A DNA stretch of 64,000 bases from JAHEFT01 sp963766195 (GCA_963766195.1 CAVXYY010000013.1:1-64000); one strand, 5' to 3'. Positions 25,298-34,520 are shown, numbered from the stretch's first letter. The notes: a model not told the origin generated them from the letters alone. Numbers and translations are program-made.

Positions 25298-26651
25298 GTT
25301 CTTTCAATGATCGGCAAAACCGTGCAGGAGTGGAATCGAATCCACCGTTGCTCATGAAAATCACGTGATCCCCCGGCTGCACTGTATCGAGCATTTGCGC
25401 GAGCATGTCTTCGCTGCGAGTGACGACCCGCCCGCGACCCTCCAGCGGCGCCAGGGTTTCCTGCGGATCCCAATCGATGCCTTCTCCCGCCATCAGCCAG
25501 ACGCGATCTGCAGGCATCAGGGCCGGCCCCAACTCGTTGATGTGAACACCTGCGCGCATGGTGTTGCTGCGGGGTTCCAGCGCTACCAGCACCCTGGCAT
25601 TGCCAACATTCCGGCGCAAGCCTTCCAGCGTCAGGCGAATGGCGGTGGGGTGGTGAGCAAAATCATCGTAAACACGGATGCCATCGGTGAACGCCACCAG
25701 CTCCATTCTTCTCTTGACGCCTTTGAATGTCGCCAGGGCCTTGATGGCAAGTTGCGGCAGTACACCGGCCGCTGCGCTCGCAGCCACGGCGGCACAGGCA
25801 TTCATTGCATTATGGCGGCCAAAATGTCCCCAGGAAACCTGGCCGATCGAGGCCCCTTGACGGAAGAATTCCAGAGTGCTGCCGTCCGGCTTCAGCAACT
25901 CAACCCGCCAGTCTGAGTCCTCCTCCATCGAAAACCGCTGCAATTCGCTCCAGCACCCCCGGTCGAGTACAGCTTCCAGCTTGGTGTCCTGTCCGTTACT
26001 GATAATGGTGCCATTGCCGGGAATCGTCCTGACGAGGTGATGAAATTGCGTCTGGATTGCCTTGATGTCCTCGTAGATATCCGCGTGATCAAACTCAAGG
26101 TTGTTCAGGATGGCGATATCCGGCCGGTAATGAACAAACTTGGCACGCTTGTCGAAAAAAGCCGTGTCGTACTCATCTGCCTCGACAACGAAAAAGCGAT
26201 TGCCATCGCGCGCAGAGAAGCCGAAATTTTCAGGCACCCCACCGATCAGAAAACCGGGTTTTTCGCCGGCGGATTCGAGAATCCAGGCAACCATGCTGGC
26301 CGTGGAGGTCTTTCCGTGGGTACCGGCGACAGCGATGACGGTTTTACCCCGAAGGTAATTTTCTCCCAGCCAGCGCGGCCCGGAAGTGTAGGTGATGCCG
26401 CTGTTGAGAACGTACTCAACGGCCGGGTTGCCGCGGCTCAAGGCATTTCCGATGACCACCAGGTCAGGGACCGGATCGAACTGATCAGGAGACCAGCCCT
26501 CGACGAGTTCAATTCCCTCGGCGGCCAGCTGGGTGCTCATGGGCGGATAGGTTTGCCGATCGGAACCGGATACGCGGTGTCCGGCGCGCTTGGCCAGCAG
26601 CGCAACACCACCCATGAAGGTCCCGCAGGCGCCCAGAATGTGAATGTGCAT
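25284..26651 (-). CDS. mpl: UDP-MurNAc:L-Ala-gamma-D-Glu-meso-DAP ligase
   Basis: A 455-residue Mur ligase that re-attaches recycled murein tripeptide to UDP-MurNAc. It starts at MHIHILGACGTFMGG; the frame opens five codons earlier. The P-loop is VAGTHGKTSTASM, the DYDTAFFDKRAKF-type region is present as VVEADEYDTAFFDKR, and the C-terminal domain carries VYDDFAHHPTAI. Mpl rather than MurC is supported by the N-terminus and by the context, which lacks a division cluster. Confidence 0.95.
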   Translation of the reverse strand: MHIHILGACGTFMGGVALLAKRAGHRVSGSDRQTYPPMSTQLAAEGIELVEGWSPDQFDPVPDLVVIGNALSRGNPAVEYVLNSGITYTSGPRWLGENYLRGKTVIAVAGTHGKTSTASMVAWILESAGEKPGFLIGGVPENFGFSARDGNRFFVVEADEYDTAFFDKRAKFVHYRPDIAILNNLEFDHADIYEDIKAIQTQFHHLVRTIPGNGTIISNGQDTKLEAVLDRGCWSELQRFSMEEDSDWRVELLKPDGSTLEFFRQGASIGQVSWGHFGRHNAMNACAAVAASAAAGVLPQLAIKALATFKGVKRRMELVAFTDGIRVYDDFAHHPTAIRLTLEGLRRNVGNARVLVALEPRSNTMRAGVHINELGPALMPADRVWLMAGEGIDWDPQETLAPLEGRGRVVTRSEDMLAQMLDTVQPGDHVIFMSNGGFDSTPARFCRSLKEHEHR

Positions 26652-26658
26652 GTTATTT

Positions 26659-27150
26659 TTACCCAAATACGGCGTTCAGAAGTATGAAATTGGCCGCAAA
26701 AATCAACACGGCCAAGAGTACTCCAATGTTCATCTTGATGGACAGTGCGTGCCGGTAAATATGTGCGTCAACGACCAGGCTCCACCCGAAAAGAATCAGG
26801 TAAAACAGCGCGAGGTCCGGCTGTGGCTTGCCCGGATCGACGCGTGCGAGAATCAAGAGTGACATCAGTCCGAATATAAAACCGGTGCCAGCCAGCGCAG
26901 TGAGCGTTTGCGGCAGACGCGCCTGGAAATTCCGTGCTGACAGTAACAGGGCGATGGCCGTAAACTGGACGCCGATGGCCAGCAGACTGCGTGGAGCCCC
27001 GTCGGACTCCCCCAGAATCCGGTCGGCTATGAATCCTTGCGCAATGTACGCGGCGGTTAACGTGCCGGCGAACAGCCAACCCGGTGGAACATCCTGCGGA
27101 GCGGCACGCAGCCTCAGCATGTCCAGCAAAACAAGAATAAACCGGCCCAT
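26659..27150 (-). CDS. Integral membrane protein of unknown function, ~5 TM
   Basis: About 163 residues from MGRFILVLLDM (27150). Upstream in-frame codons encode an arginine- and cysteine-rich stretch unlikely to be translated. Hydrophobic segments are seen at WLFAGTLTAAYIAQGFI, LLAIGVQFTAIALLLSA, LTALAGTGFIFGLMSLLIL, ALFYLILFGWSLVV and MNIGVLLAVLIFAANFILL. I do not recognise the family. It lies 31 bp downstream of adk and 7 bp upstream of mpl, so it is probably part of one operon. Confidence 0.7.
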   Translation of the reverse strand: MGRFILVLLDMLRLRAAPQDVPPGWLFAGTLTAAYIAQGFIADRILGESDGAPRSLLAIGVQFTAIALLLSARNFQARLPQTLTALAGTGFIFGLMSLLILARVDPGKPQPDLALFYLILFGWSLVVDAHIYRHALSIKMNIGVLLAVLIFAANFILLNAVFG

Positions 27151-27181
27151 CACCGGAATCCCGCGCCCCGGGTCCCTGTCT

Positions 27182-27757
27182 TCAGGAGACTGAGCGCATC
27201 TGCAGGACGCCCTTGATGCGCTGGAATACTTCCTCGATCGTTCCTTCGCCCAGGACCCGCGAAAGCACACCCTGCCGGGCATAGTAATCAACCACAGGGG
27301 CGGTCTGGTCCGAATAGACTTTCATCCGGTTGCGCACCACCTCTTCAGTATCGTCGCTGCGTCCCTCTTCTGCTGCGCGCTTGGCAATACGGCTGATCAC
27401 CATGTCGACATCGACGTCGATCTGCAGCGCTTCATCAACCGGCTGGTTGATGCGGCCAAGCAATTGGTCCAACGCATGCGCCTGGGCGAGGTTTCGCGGA
27501 TAGCCGTCGAGAATGAACCCGGCCTTCGCGTCTGCCTGTGACAGGCGCTCTTCGATCAGTCCCAGCACGATGTCGTCCGAGACAAGTTCTCCCCGGTCCA
27601 TCACCGCTTTGGCCTTGATGCCCAGCTCTGATCCGGCCTTGACCGCCGAGCGCAACAGTTCACCCGTTGATATATGCGGCAGCTTGAGCTCCTCCACCAA
27701 CAATGCGGCCTGCGTTCCTTTTCCGGAACCTGGCGCACCCAATAATACAATTCGCAT
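27182..27757 (-). CDS. adk: Adenylate kinase, short-LID type
   Basis: A 191-residue AMP/ATP phosphotransferase starting at MRIVLLGAPGSGKGTQ, whose GAPGSGKGT is the P-loop. The NMP-binding part shows LPHISTGELLRSAV and the core GFILDGYPRNLAQA. The LID is short (IAKRAAEEGRSDDTEE), the compact form of about 190 residues and not the 214-218-residue form with a Cys4 LID. Essential housekeeping gene, divergent from pfp. Confidence 0.96.
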   Translation of the reverse strand: MRIVLLGAPGSGKGTQAALLVEELKLPHISTGELLRSAVKAGSELGIKAKAVMDRGELVSDDIVLGLIEERLSQADAKAGFILDGYPRNLAQAHALDQLLGRINQPVDEALQIDVDVDMVISRIAKRAAEEGRSDDTEEVVRNRMKVYSDQTAPVVDYYARQGVLSRVLGEGTIEEVFQRIKGVLQMRSVS

Positions 27758-27854
27758 AAAAGGCAATCCGTCCACTAGAATAAGCAACAACGCTAACCCC
27801 TCATAATCCGCAAGTCAATGCGACAGTAACTGCTTTGAAAGGAGCCCCAAACGC

Positions 27855-29114
27855 ATGAAGAAAAATATTCTCTACGCACAGTCAGGTGGAGTGACGCCCG
27901 TGATCAACGCAACTGCTTGCGGTGTCATCGAGACCGCCCGGGAACACCGCGACCGGATCGGAAAGGTATACGCCGGCAAGAACGGTATCATCGGGGTGCT
28001 GCAGGAGGAGTTGATCGATACTTCGAAGGAAAAAAAGGCCAACATCGCGGGCTTGCGGCATACGCCTGGTGGCGCGTTCGGCTCCTGCCGTTTCAAATTG
28101 AAAAGCATCGAGGAAAGCAAGCGCGAGTATGAACGGCTGATCGAAGTGCTCCGTGCCCACGAAATCAGCACTTTTTTCTACAACGGCGGCGGCGATTCCG
28201 CGGACACTGCCTACAAGGTCTCGCAAATCGGCAAAAAAATGGGGTTTCCCGTTCAATGCATCGGAATTCCCAAGACGATCGACAATGACCTGCCGATCAC
28301 CGACAGCTGCCCCGGTTTTGGTTCGGTCGCCAAGTACGTGGCCGTGTCGATCCTGGAGGCCAGCCTGGATGTCGAATCCATGGCTTCCAGTTCCACCAAG
28401 GTTTTCGTCATGGAAGTCATGGGGCGTCATGCCGGCTGGATCGCGGCAGCGTCCGGGTTGGCTGCACGTGAAGCCGGTGATCCCCCGCACGTGATCCTGT
28501 TTCCCGAGGTGCCTTTCAGAGAGCCTGAATTTCTTGAGAAGGTAAAACATTCGGTTGAAAATTATGGTTATTGTTCGATTGTCGTGTCTGAAGGGGTCCG
28601 TAACAAGCAAGGGCAGTTTCTCGCCGACGCTGGAACCCGGGATGCGTTTGGTCACGCCCAACTGGGGGGGGTCGCCCCGGTTGTAGCCAACCTGGTCCGG
28701 GAAAAACTCGGTTACAAGTATCACTGGGCGGTGTCCGATTACCTGCAGCGTTCGGCGCGGCACGTGGCCTCCCGGGTGGATGTCGAGCAGGCATACGCGG
28801 TGGGCGCGGCAGCCGTCAGGATGGCCCTGGAAGAAAAATCCGGTGTCATGCCGGTGATCAAGAGAACTTCAAACAATCCGTACCGCTGGGTGATTGACGA
28901 GGCACCGCTGAGCCGCGTGGCCAACCGGGAAAAAATGATGCCGAAGAGCTACATTTCGGCAGATGGCATGGGGATAACGCCCGCGGCCCGCCGGTACCTG
29001 TCACCGTTGATCGAGGGCGAAGACTATCCGCCGTATGATCGTGACGGGCTTCCAAAATACGTCCGGATGAGCAAAGTGCTGGCACAGAAAAAACTGCCGG
29101 AATTCAAAGTTTGA
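27855..29114 (+). CDS. pfp: Pyrophosphate-dependent 6-phosphofructokinase
   Basis: A 419-residue PFK-family enzyme with an AGGAG ribosome site before ATG 27855. The phosphate-donor motif is NGGGDSADT and the catalytic loop is IPKTIDNDLPIT; the lysine in PKTIDND marks PPi-using enzymes, where ATP-PFKs have PGTIDND. FVMEVMGRHAGW is the conserved hexose-phosphate site. It reversibly phosphorylates fructose 6-phosphate with PPi. It sits directly upstream of the proton-pumping pyrophosphatase, so both draw on the PPi pool. Confidence 0.92.
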   Translation: MKKNILYAQSGGVTPVINATACGVIETAREHRDRIGKVYAGKNGIIGVLQEELIDTSKEKKANIAGLRHTPGGAFGSCRFKLKSIEESKREYERLIEVLRAHEISTFFYNGGGDSADTAYKVSQIGKKMGFPVQCIGIPKTIDNDLPITDSCPGFGSVAKYVAVSILEASLDVESMASSSTKVFVMEVMGRHAGWIAAASGLAAREAGDPPHVILFPEVPFREPEFLEKVKHSVENYGYCSIVVSEGVRNKQGQFLADAGTRDAFGHAQLGGVAPVVANLVREKLGYKYHWAVSDYLQRSARHVASRVDVEQAYAVGAAAVRMALEEKSGVMPVIKRTSNNPYRWVIDEAPLSRVANREKMMPKSYISADGMGITPAARRYLSPLIEGEDYPPYDRDGLPKYVRMSKVLAQKKLPEFKV

Positions 29115-29149
29115 CAGGGTTCCCGCCGCGGCCCGGAACAGGGGCGCGC

Positions 29150-29185
29150 GGGACTTCCCGGACGGGCCGACATCCGGGCAGTCCC
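29150..29185. terminator. Stem-loop after pfp, possible terminator
   Basis: A 13-bp stem with one mismatch (29150-29162 with 29173-29185) and a 10-nt loop lies 35 bp after the pfp stop. There is no T-tract, so it may be a weak or Rho-assisted terminator. Confidence 0.4.
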
Positions 29186-29198
29186 CCGTCCATAAATT

Positions 29199-29207
29199 TG
29201 CTAAAAT
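29199..29207 (+). promoter_or_regulatory. Extended -10 promoter element of hppA
   Basis: TGCTAAAAT fits the extended -10 consensus TGnTATAAT with one mismatch and lies 63 bp before the hppA ATG. No good -35 box is seen at the usual spacing, which is normal for extended -10 promoters. Confidence 0.5.
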
Positions 29208-29269
29208 ACGGCGGATTTTATCGACCATAATCAAAAAAGACATTTTCAGGGTTTATTGAGGAGAATCAA

Positions 29270-31285
29270 ATGACTAATCAGATGGCGCTTTGGTTGGCGC
29301 TGGGAGCATCGTTGCTGGCCATTGTCTATGGTGTGCTGACGTCGATATGGATCCTGGGCAAGTCCGCCGGTAACGAGAAAATGCAGGGTATTGCCGCGGC
29401 GATCCAGGAAGGCGCGAAGGCGTATTTGAACCGCCAGTACGGCACGATCGCCATCGTTGGTGTGATCCTGTTTGTGCTGGTTGGCGGGACGCTCAGTTGG
29501 GCGACAGCCATCGGTTTTGCGATTGGCGCAATCTTTTCCGGAATGGCCGGCTACATCGGGATGTTCGTTTCAGTCCGCGCCAACGTGCGCACGGCCGAGG
29601 CCGCCCGGGGTGGCGTGGCTCCGGCGCTCAAGGTTGCGTTCCGCGGCGGCGCCATCACCGGCATGCTGGTGGTGGGTCTTGGACTGCTCGGCGTTGCGGG
29701 TTACTTTGCCGCGTTGCAGAGCCTGGGTTACAACCAGGACGATACGCTTCATGCGCTGGTCGGACTGGCCTTCGGCGGATCGCTGATTTCGATTTTCGCC
29801 CGACTGGGCGGCGGTATTTTCACCAAGGGCGCAGACGTAGGCGCTGACCTGGTGGGTAAAGTCGAAGCCGGAATCCCCGAAGACGATCCGCGCAACCCCG
29901 CGGTTATCGCGGATAACGTCGGTGATAACGTCGGTGACTGCGCCGGCATGGCTGCCGACCTGTTTGAAACCTATGCCGTGACGCTGGTTGCCACGATGCT
30001 GCTGGGCAGCCTGACCGCAAGCGCGTTGGGGCCGAACGCCGTTATTTACCCGATGGTGCTGGGTGGGCTGTCGATCATTGCTTCCGTACTGGGGACTTTC
30101 GTGGTGTCGACCAAGGAAGGCGGAAAAATCATGAATGCCCTGTACAAGGGCGTGATTGCTTCGGGGGTTCTGGCCGCCATTGCCTTCTACCCGGTCACGA
30201 TATCCATGATGGGCGACAACGCGATAAACCTTTACTACTCGGCGCTGATCGGGCTGGTGCTGACCGCCGCCATGGTTTTCATAACTGAATATTACACCGG
30301 CACCGAGTTCAGCCCGGTCAAGAAAGTGGCCGCAGCATCTACCACGGGCCACGCAACCAACATCATCGCTGGCCTCGGGATTTCCATGAAAGCCACTGCA
30401 CTGCCGGTGATTGCCGTGTGTGCTTCGATCTGGGGCGCTTATGAACTTGCTGGCCTGTATGGAATCGCCATTGCTGCAACATCCATGCTGTCCCTGACCG
30501 GCATGATCGTGGCCCTGGACGCTTTCGGCCCGATTACAGATAACGCAGGCGGTATCGCGGAAATGGCTGAACTGCCTCCGGACGTCCGCAATACAACGGA
30601 TGCGCTGGATGCGGTGGGCAACACGACCAAGGCCGTGACCAAGGGTTACGCGATCGGCTCCGCCGGACTGGCGGCACTGGTGTTGTTTGCCGACTACGTC
30701 AACAGCCTGGAAAATGCCGGCATGGGTGGAATCACTTTCGACCTGTCGAATCACCTGGTGATTATCGGCCTGTTTCTCGGCGGCCTGGTGCCCTACCTGT
30801 TTGCCGCGATGGCGATGGAAGCGGTGGGACGCGCCGCAGGTTCGGTGGTAGAAGAAGTGCGCCGCCAGTTCCGTGAAATCCCGGGCATCATGGAAGGCAC
30901 GACCAAGCCGGATTATTCAACCGCGGTGGACCTGCTGACCAAGGCGGCGATCAAGGAGATGATCATCCCGTCGTTGCTGCCTTTGCTGGTGCCGATCATC
31001 GTCGGTAAACTGCTGGGTCCCCAGGCCCTGGGTGGACTGCTGGTCGGCACGATCGTGACCGGCCTGTTCGTGGCCATTTCCATGACCACCGGTGGCGGTG
31101 CGTGGGATAACGCCAAGAAATACATTGAAGACGGCGCGTTCGGCGGCAAGGGAACCGATGCCCATGCGGCAGCCGTTACGGGAGACACCGTGGGTGACCC
31201 GTACAAAGATACCGCTGGTCCCGCGATCAACCCGCTGATCAAGATCATCAATATCGTGGCGTTATTGATCGTTCCGATTCTTTGA
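29270..31285 (+). CDS. hppA: H+-translocating membrane pyrophosphatase, K+-independent type
   Basis: A 671-residue integral membrane pump that hydrolyses PPi and exports protons. Conserved catalytic motifs: GGGIFTKGADVGADLVGKVE, DNVGDNVGDCAGMAADLFE and, near the end, DAHAAAVTGDTVGDPYKDT. The K+-dependence position reads GNTTKA; lysine there (rather than alanine in GNTTAA) marks K+-independent H+-PPases. About 15-16 TM segments. Complete, preceded by GAGGAG. It conserves energy from PPi, including PPi equilibrated by the upstream PPi-PFK. Confidence 0.96.
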   Translation: MTNQMALWLALGASLLAIVYGVLTSIWILGKSAGNEKMQGIAAAIQEGAKAYLNRQYGTIAIVGVILFVLVGGTLSWATAIGFAIGAIFSGMAGYIGMFVSVRANVRTAEAARGGVAPALKVAFRGGAITGMLVVGLGLLGVAGYFAALQSLGYNQDDTLHALVGLAFGGSLISIFARLGGGIFTKGADVGADLVGKVEAGIPEDDPRNPAVIADNVGDNVGDCAGMAADLFETYAVTLVATMLLGSLTASALGPNAVIYPMVLGGLSIIASVLGTFVVSTKEGGKIMNALYKGVIASGVLAAIAFYPVTISMMGDNAINLYYSALIGLVLTAAMVFITEYYTGTEFSPVKKVAAASTTGHATNIIAGLGISMKATALPVIAVCASIWGAYELAGLYGIAIAATSMLSLTGMIVALDAFGPITDNAGGIAEMAELPPDVRNTTDALDAVGNTTKAVTKGYAIGSAGLAALVLFADYVNSLENAGMGGITFDLSNHLVIIGLFLGGLVPYLFAAMAMEAVGRAAGSVVEEVRRQFREIPGIMEGTTKPDYSTAVDLLTKAAIKEMIIPSLLPLLVPIIVGKLLGPQALGGLLVGTIVTGLFVAISMTTGGGAWDNAKKYIEDGAFGGKGTDAHAAAVTGDTVGDPYKDTAGPAINPLIKIINIVALLIVPIL

Positions 31286-31294
31286 TCCTGGCAC

Positions 31295-31356
31295 GTAGGA
31301 GCGGATTTATCCGCGATTGGATTCGACAACCAATTCGCGGATAAATCCGCTCCTAC
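31295..31356. repeat. Large inverted repeat with GTAGGAGCGG ends, REP-like / bidirectional terminator
   Basis: The arms (31295-31320 and 31330-31356) pair almost perfectly (26 bp with one bulged base) around a 9-nt loop. The head GTAGGAGCGGATTTATCCGCG has the form of interspersed palindromes common in Pseudomonas and Xanthomonas relatives. It lies between convergent genes and includes the last codons of the P-loop gene. It may terminate both. A second head (GTAGGAGC) appears at 63983. Confidence 0.75.
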
Positions 31357-32375
31357 GCGATCTGCAGGGCGTCAGTCAGAAGCGCCACCAGCTCCGGGTA
31401 AGTATTCCGGTCCAGCAGGCTTAGCGCCTTGTGGCCGGAAAGTTGTTTCACCAACGCAATCGCCGCTGTCGTATTGGCGGCCGGACCGCTGACCAGGTCG
31501 GCTTTCAGTCCCTTGCCAAACGCGGTTTGTACGCCAAGAACTGCGTAGGGGTCGGAAGCGCACAGCACGGTAAACCGGTTCAGGTGGCGAAGGTATTCAA
31601 TCACGGTCCCTCCGTTGTAGGGTTCCAGGGGTGAGGCGCCCGACTCAGCCACCAGGACGTCGGCGTTGCAGGCGGCGATCTTCGACAGCATCAATTCAAG
31701 GGCTTGCCTGAATTGCGGCTCCGGGCAGACCGTGGACGGCAGGCCGGCGTCAACGAAGTCGAACACGCTGGTGGCGCCGGCGTCACGGAAGGTCAGGATA
31801 TCGCGGTAGCGTGCTGCTCCCGTCAGTTTGGCTGCAACGACGTTAAGTCCCAGGTAGTTCAAGGCCCGGATAATGACCTGTCCCGCACTGGTTTTGCCCG
31901 CCGACATGGACGTACCGATGATCAGGATGACCGGAATATCGAGCTCGCGGTGGGCAACGGGCTGCACGAAATCCATCATGCCCAGTTTTTTACCGTCCCG
32001 TGTCACGTGACCCAGGTACTCGAACCGCATCAGGTCGGGCAGCATGGGTGAGATCGAGGTCGCCTTGCCAAGCAGTCCGGCGCTGGTCAAGGCCTCCAGT
32101 TCCCGGTCAGCGCCAATTTCCCTCCAGTCGCCAACGCCTTCAAGTGTTGCGGCCCTTTTACCCAGCGCACCAACCAGCAAGTCGCCGCGGACCATGTCCA
32201 CCATGCGCCCCGATTTCGTTTCACATTCCCACAGCCGGTTTCGTTTGCCCGTGGCCCGTCCGACGACAAAGTCGCCGGTTTCCCACTCGCCCCGGTCCAG
32301 TTTGACCGTTTTGAACGGGTGGACCCAGAGATCGGAGCACCGGGTGACCGAGGTGAAGAAATAATGTGGTTTCAT
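31353..32375 (-). CDS. P-loop protein, DUF1611/DgcN-like
   Basis: A 340-residue protein with an N-terminal beta-rich part and a C-terminal P-loop domain (IGTSMSAGKTSAG, about residues 153-165), followed by KLTGAARYRDILTFRDAG and the acidic LVAESGASPLEP. The layout resembles DUF1611 proteins such as DgcN of D-glutamate metabolism, but the P-loop differs and the assignment is tentative. The upstream M20 peptidase stop overlaps its ATG by 4 nt, so the two likely act on the same small amino-acid-type substrate. Confidence 0.55.
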   Translation of the reverse strand: MKPHYFFTSVTRCSDLWVHPFKTVKLDRGEWETGDFVVGRATGKRNRLWECETKSGRMVDMVRGDLLVGALGKRAATLEGVGDWREIGADRELEALTSAGLLGKATSISPMLPDLMRFEYLGHVTRDGKKLGMMDFVQPVAHRELDIPVILIIGTSMSAGKTSAGQVIIRALNYLGLNVVAAKLTGAARYRDILTFRDAGATSVFDFVDAGLPSTVCPEPQFRQALELMLSKIAACNADVLVAESGASPLEPYNGGTVIEYLRHLNRFTVLCASDPYAVLGVQTAFGKGLKADLVSGPAANTTAAIALVKQLSGHKALSLLDRNTYPELVALLTDALQIA

Positions 32376-33559
32376 CGCGGCGTGCCCTTAAGGTTCATTG
32401 GCGGCGCCATCAGCAGCAGCGCCAACAAGGCCGTATGCTCAAGCGTTCTTCCCAGGCACAGATGTTCATGGCGCGCGTGCGCGCCATCTCCCACCGCGCC
32501 CATTCCATCCAGCGTGGCGGTGTAAAGGCTGGTGAAATTACCGTCCGAACCCCCTCCCGCGAGGCCTTCCTCCAGCTGCAGGCCCAGTTCGCTGCCCAGG
32601 CGGCAGGCCATGCGCCAGAGCTGGCGGTTGGCCGGTGTCTTTTCCATTGCGGGGCGGCCAAAGCCTCCCTCGATTTCCAGCGAGGTTCCCCGGGTCGAAG
32701 GCTGGAGCGCCCGGATGGCGGCCTCGACCCGGTCGGCGTCCGCCTGTCCCGCCACACGGACATCCACCACTGCCTCGCTGCGTGGGGCAACCACGTTGGG
32801 TCTCAGGCCGCCGTCGATGGTGCCCACGTTTACCGTCACTCCCCGGTCGAAGTCATTGAGCGCGAACAAGGCCTGGATGACGTGTGAAAGTTCAAGGATC
32901 GCGCTGGCTCCGGCGCCCGGGTCGAGCCCGGCGTGGGCGGCTTCGCCGATCACGGTTATCGTGAAGCGGCCGATGCCCTTACGCGCGGTCTTGAGGCGTC
33001 CCGCGGGGCCCAGCGAGGGTTCCAGCACGAAAACCCGGTCCATGTGCGGTGCAAGCGATTCGATGTACCGGCGGCTCTCACGGCTGCCGATTTCCTCGTC
33101 CGAGTTGAGGAAAACATGCGGCGTGACCGCCGGCTCAAGATCGAAGTGTTGCAGGGTCTCGATCGCCAGCAAGGACTGGGCAATCCCCCCCTTCATGTCG
33201 TAAACACCAGGCCCCCGGACGACGTCGCCCTCCTGTTCGAAGGGCATATCAGCCAGGGTTCCCAGGGGCCAGACCGTGTCGTAATGACCCAGCATCAACT
33301 GCGAGGGCCTCCCGGGCCGGCGCTTGCCGGGCCGGGCGTGCAGCATGCCGCCGCTGCTGTGCCCGGGAATCCGGTGCAGATGAAAATCCAGGCGTTCGAA
33401 TTCCGCGGCAATAACTTCCCGTATCTCGATCTGGGCGCCGGGCCGATCGGACGGCGATTCGGCCACCGTCATCCTGCGTAAAAGGCGCACCAGGTCCTCC
33501 CGCTTGCTGAGCAGATGAGTCAGAATGTCCTTCGCGGCCGGTATGGTCTGATTGTTCAT
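32372..33559 (-). CDS. M20-family metallopeptidase, glutamate-carboxypeptidase-like
   Basis: A 395-residue dizinc hydrolase. First metal motif GHYDTVWPLGT, bridging Asp in GPGVYDMKGG, catalytic Glu pair in NSDEEIGS, and the dimerisation lid domain starting at GRFTITVIGEAAHAG. CPG2-type enzymes remove C-terminal glutamate from N-acyl-glutamates. Coupling to the P-loop gene suggests a small pathway for an N-acyl amino acid or dipeptide. It has no signal peptide, so it is cytoplasmic. Confidence 0.85.
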   Translation of the reverse strand: MNNQTIPAAKDILTHLLSKREDLVRLLRRMTVAESPSDRPGAQIEIREVIAAEFERLDFHLHRIPGHSSGGMLHARPGKRRPGRPSQLMLGHYDTVWPLGTLADMPFEQEGDVVRGPGVYDMKGGIAQSLLAIETLQHFDLEPAVTPHVFLNSDEEIGSRESRRYIESLAPHMDRVFVLEPSLGPAGRLKTARKGIGRFTITVIGEAAHAGLDPGAGASAILELSHVIQALFALNDFDRGVTVNVGTIDGGLRPNVVAPRSEAVVDVRVAGQADADRVEAAIRALQPSTRGTSLEIEGGFGRPAMEKTPANRQLWRMACRLGSELGLQLEEGLAGGGSDGNFTSLYTATLDGMGAVGDGAHARHEHLCLGRTLEHTALLALLLMAPPMNLKGTPR

Positions 33560-33596
33560 ACTGGGTTTCCGAACCGTTCGCCTGCTGCGCCTGTGC

Positions 33597-34193
33597 CTAT
33601 TTCTTCATTCCGGCCGGAAATGGAAATGTGAGGCTCCGTTCGATGATCGCGAACCTGCCCGGGTGAATATAGGCCAGCAAGGGGGCGTTATGGATCAGGG
33701 CCTGGTCTCCCCCTTCGTGAATTCGTTCTGAATCCTCGGCCACCCTGGCGGCGACGACCCGGCCAATGATCAGGCTGTTGACGCCAAAATCGTCGATGAT
33801 GCGGTCCAGTTCGCACTCAAGGTACATGTATCCGCCTTCGACCAGCACGCCATCGACTGTTTTTGCAGGGAAGACAGGTAAAACGGATAGCACAGGCTTG
33901 TCGTCATCCTCTCCGCAGCGGGGGGATGCGGCGAGGCTGGTCAGAACCAGCTGATCCGGCCTTGGATAAGAGATCGTAAATATGCCGGTGCGTCGGACAT
34001 TTGCATACGTGTGGTGCCTGGGGGTACAGACAAATGCAAAATAATTTTCCCAGCCCATGGGCATCGCCATGTGCTTGGGGGCGAGATCGTGACTGCCGTC
34101 AACTTCACGGGTGCCCACCAACACCAGCGGCGCCAGCCAGAAAAACCGGTCCCAGACGGGCCGGCTGACATCCAGTTCGACCAGGTTTTGCAC
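33597..34193 (-). CDS. Flavin-reductase-like FMN-binding protein
   Basis: A 198-residue protein with a split-barrel flavin-binding fold: LVLVGTREVDGSHDLAPKHM, then FAFVCTPRHHTYANVRRTG, then FTISYPRPDQL. Related proteins bind FMN and reduce it with NAD(P)H or serve as oxidoreductases. It lies 37 bp upstream of the M20 gene in the same direction, so it may share that operon. Confidence 0.7.
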   Translation of the reverse strand: MQNLVELDVSRPVWDRFFWLAPLVLVGTREVDGSHDLAPKHMAMPMGWENYFAFVCTPRHHTYANVRRTGIFTISYPRPDQLVLTSLAASPRCGEDDDKPVLSVLPVFPAKTVDGVLVEGGYMYLECELDRIIDDFGVNSLIIGRVVAARVAEDSERIHEGGDQALIHNAPLLAYIHPGRFAIIERSLTFPFPAGMKK

Positions 34194-34396
34194 GGCTTTA
34201 TCCTCCTGCCAGAGGCGCTGCCATTAACCCAGTTTCCAGCCTACTCTGCCGATGAAGCGCTTGCCTTGATCTGGGGCAGGAAGAGCCGGACCCCAAAGTG
34301 ACACAAATGAGTGACGCAAAAGGGCGCCCCTCCCTCCGCCCCGCTCTCCCGGGATCAATTGCCGTCGGGTGAATGACCGTTTGTTGACGCCCGGAC

Positions 34397-34425
34397 TGAC
34401 CGCAGTCGTCCTTTCCGGTACTATT
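34397..34425 (+). promoter_or_regulatory. Candidate sigma-70 promoter of the dsbD-tlpA operon
   Basis: CTGACC (34397-34402) and TACTAT (34420-34425) are separated by exactly 17 bp, each matching consensus at 4 of 6 positions. They lie about 95 bp before the preferred dsbD start. Apart from this, 34194-34520 shows no gene, only a CCGGACCCC repeat-like string at 34286-34294. Confidence 0.35.
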
Positions 34426-34520
34426 TGCCGAATGAACATACGTTCCCCTGGCGGGTCTATGCATCTCCGGGAGCGATGTTTCGAATGGCGTCAACAGGAC
34501 CTATGCAGCGGACCGAGTCA

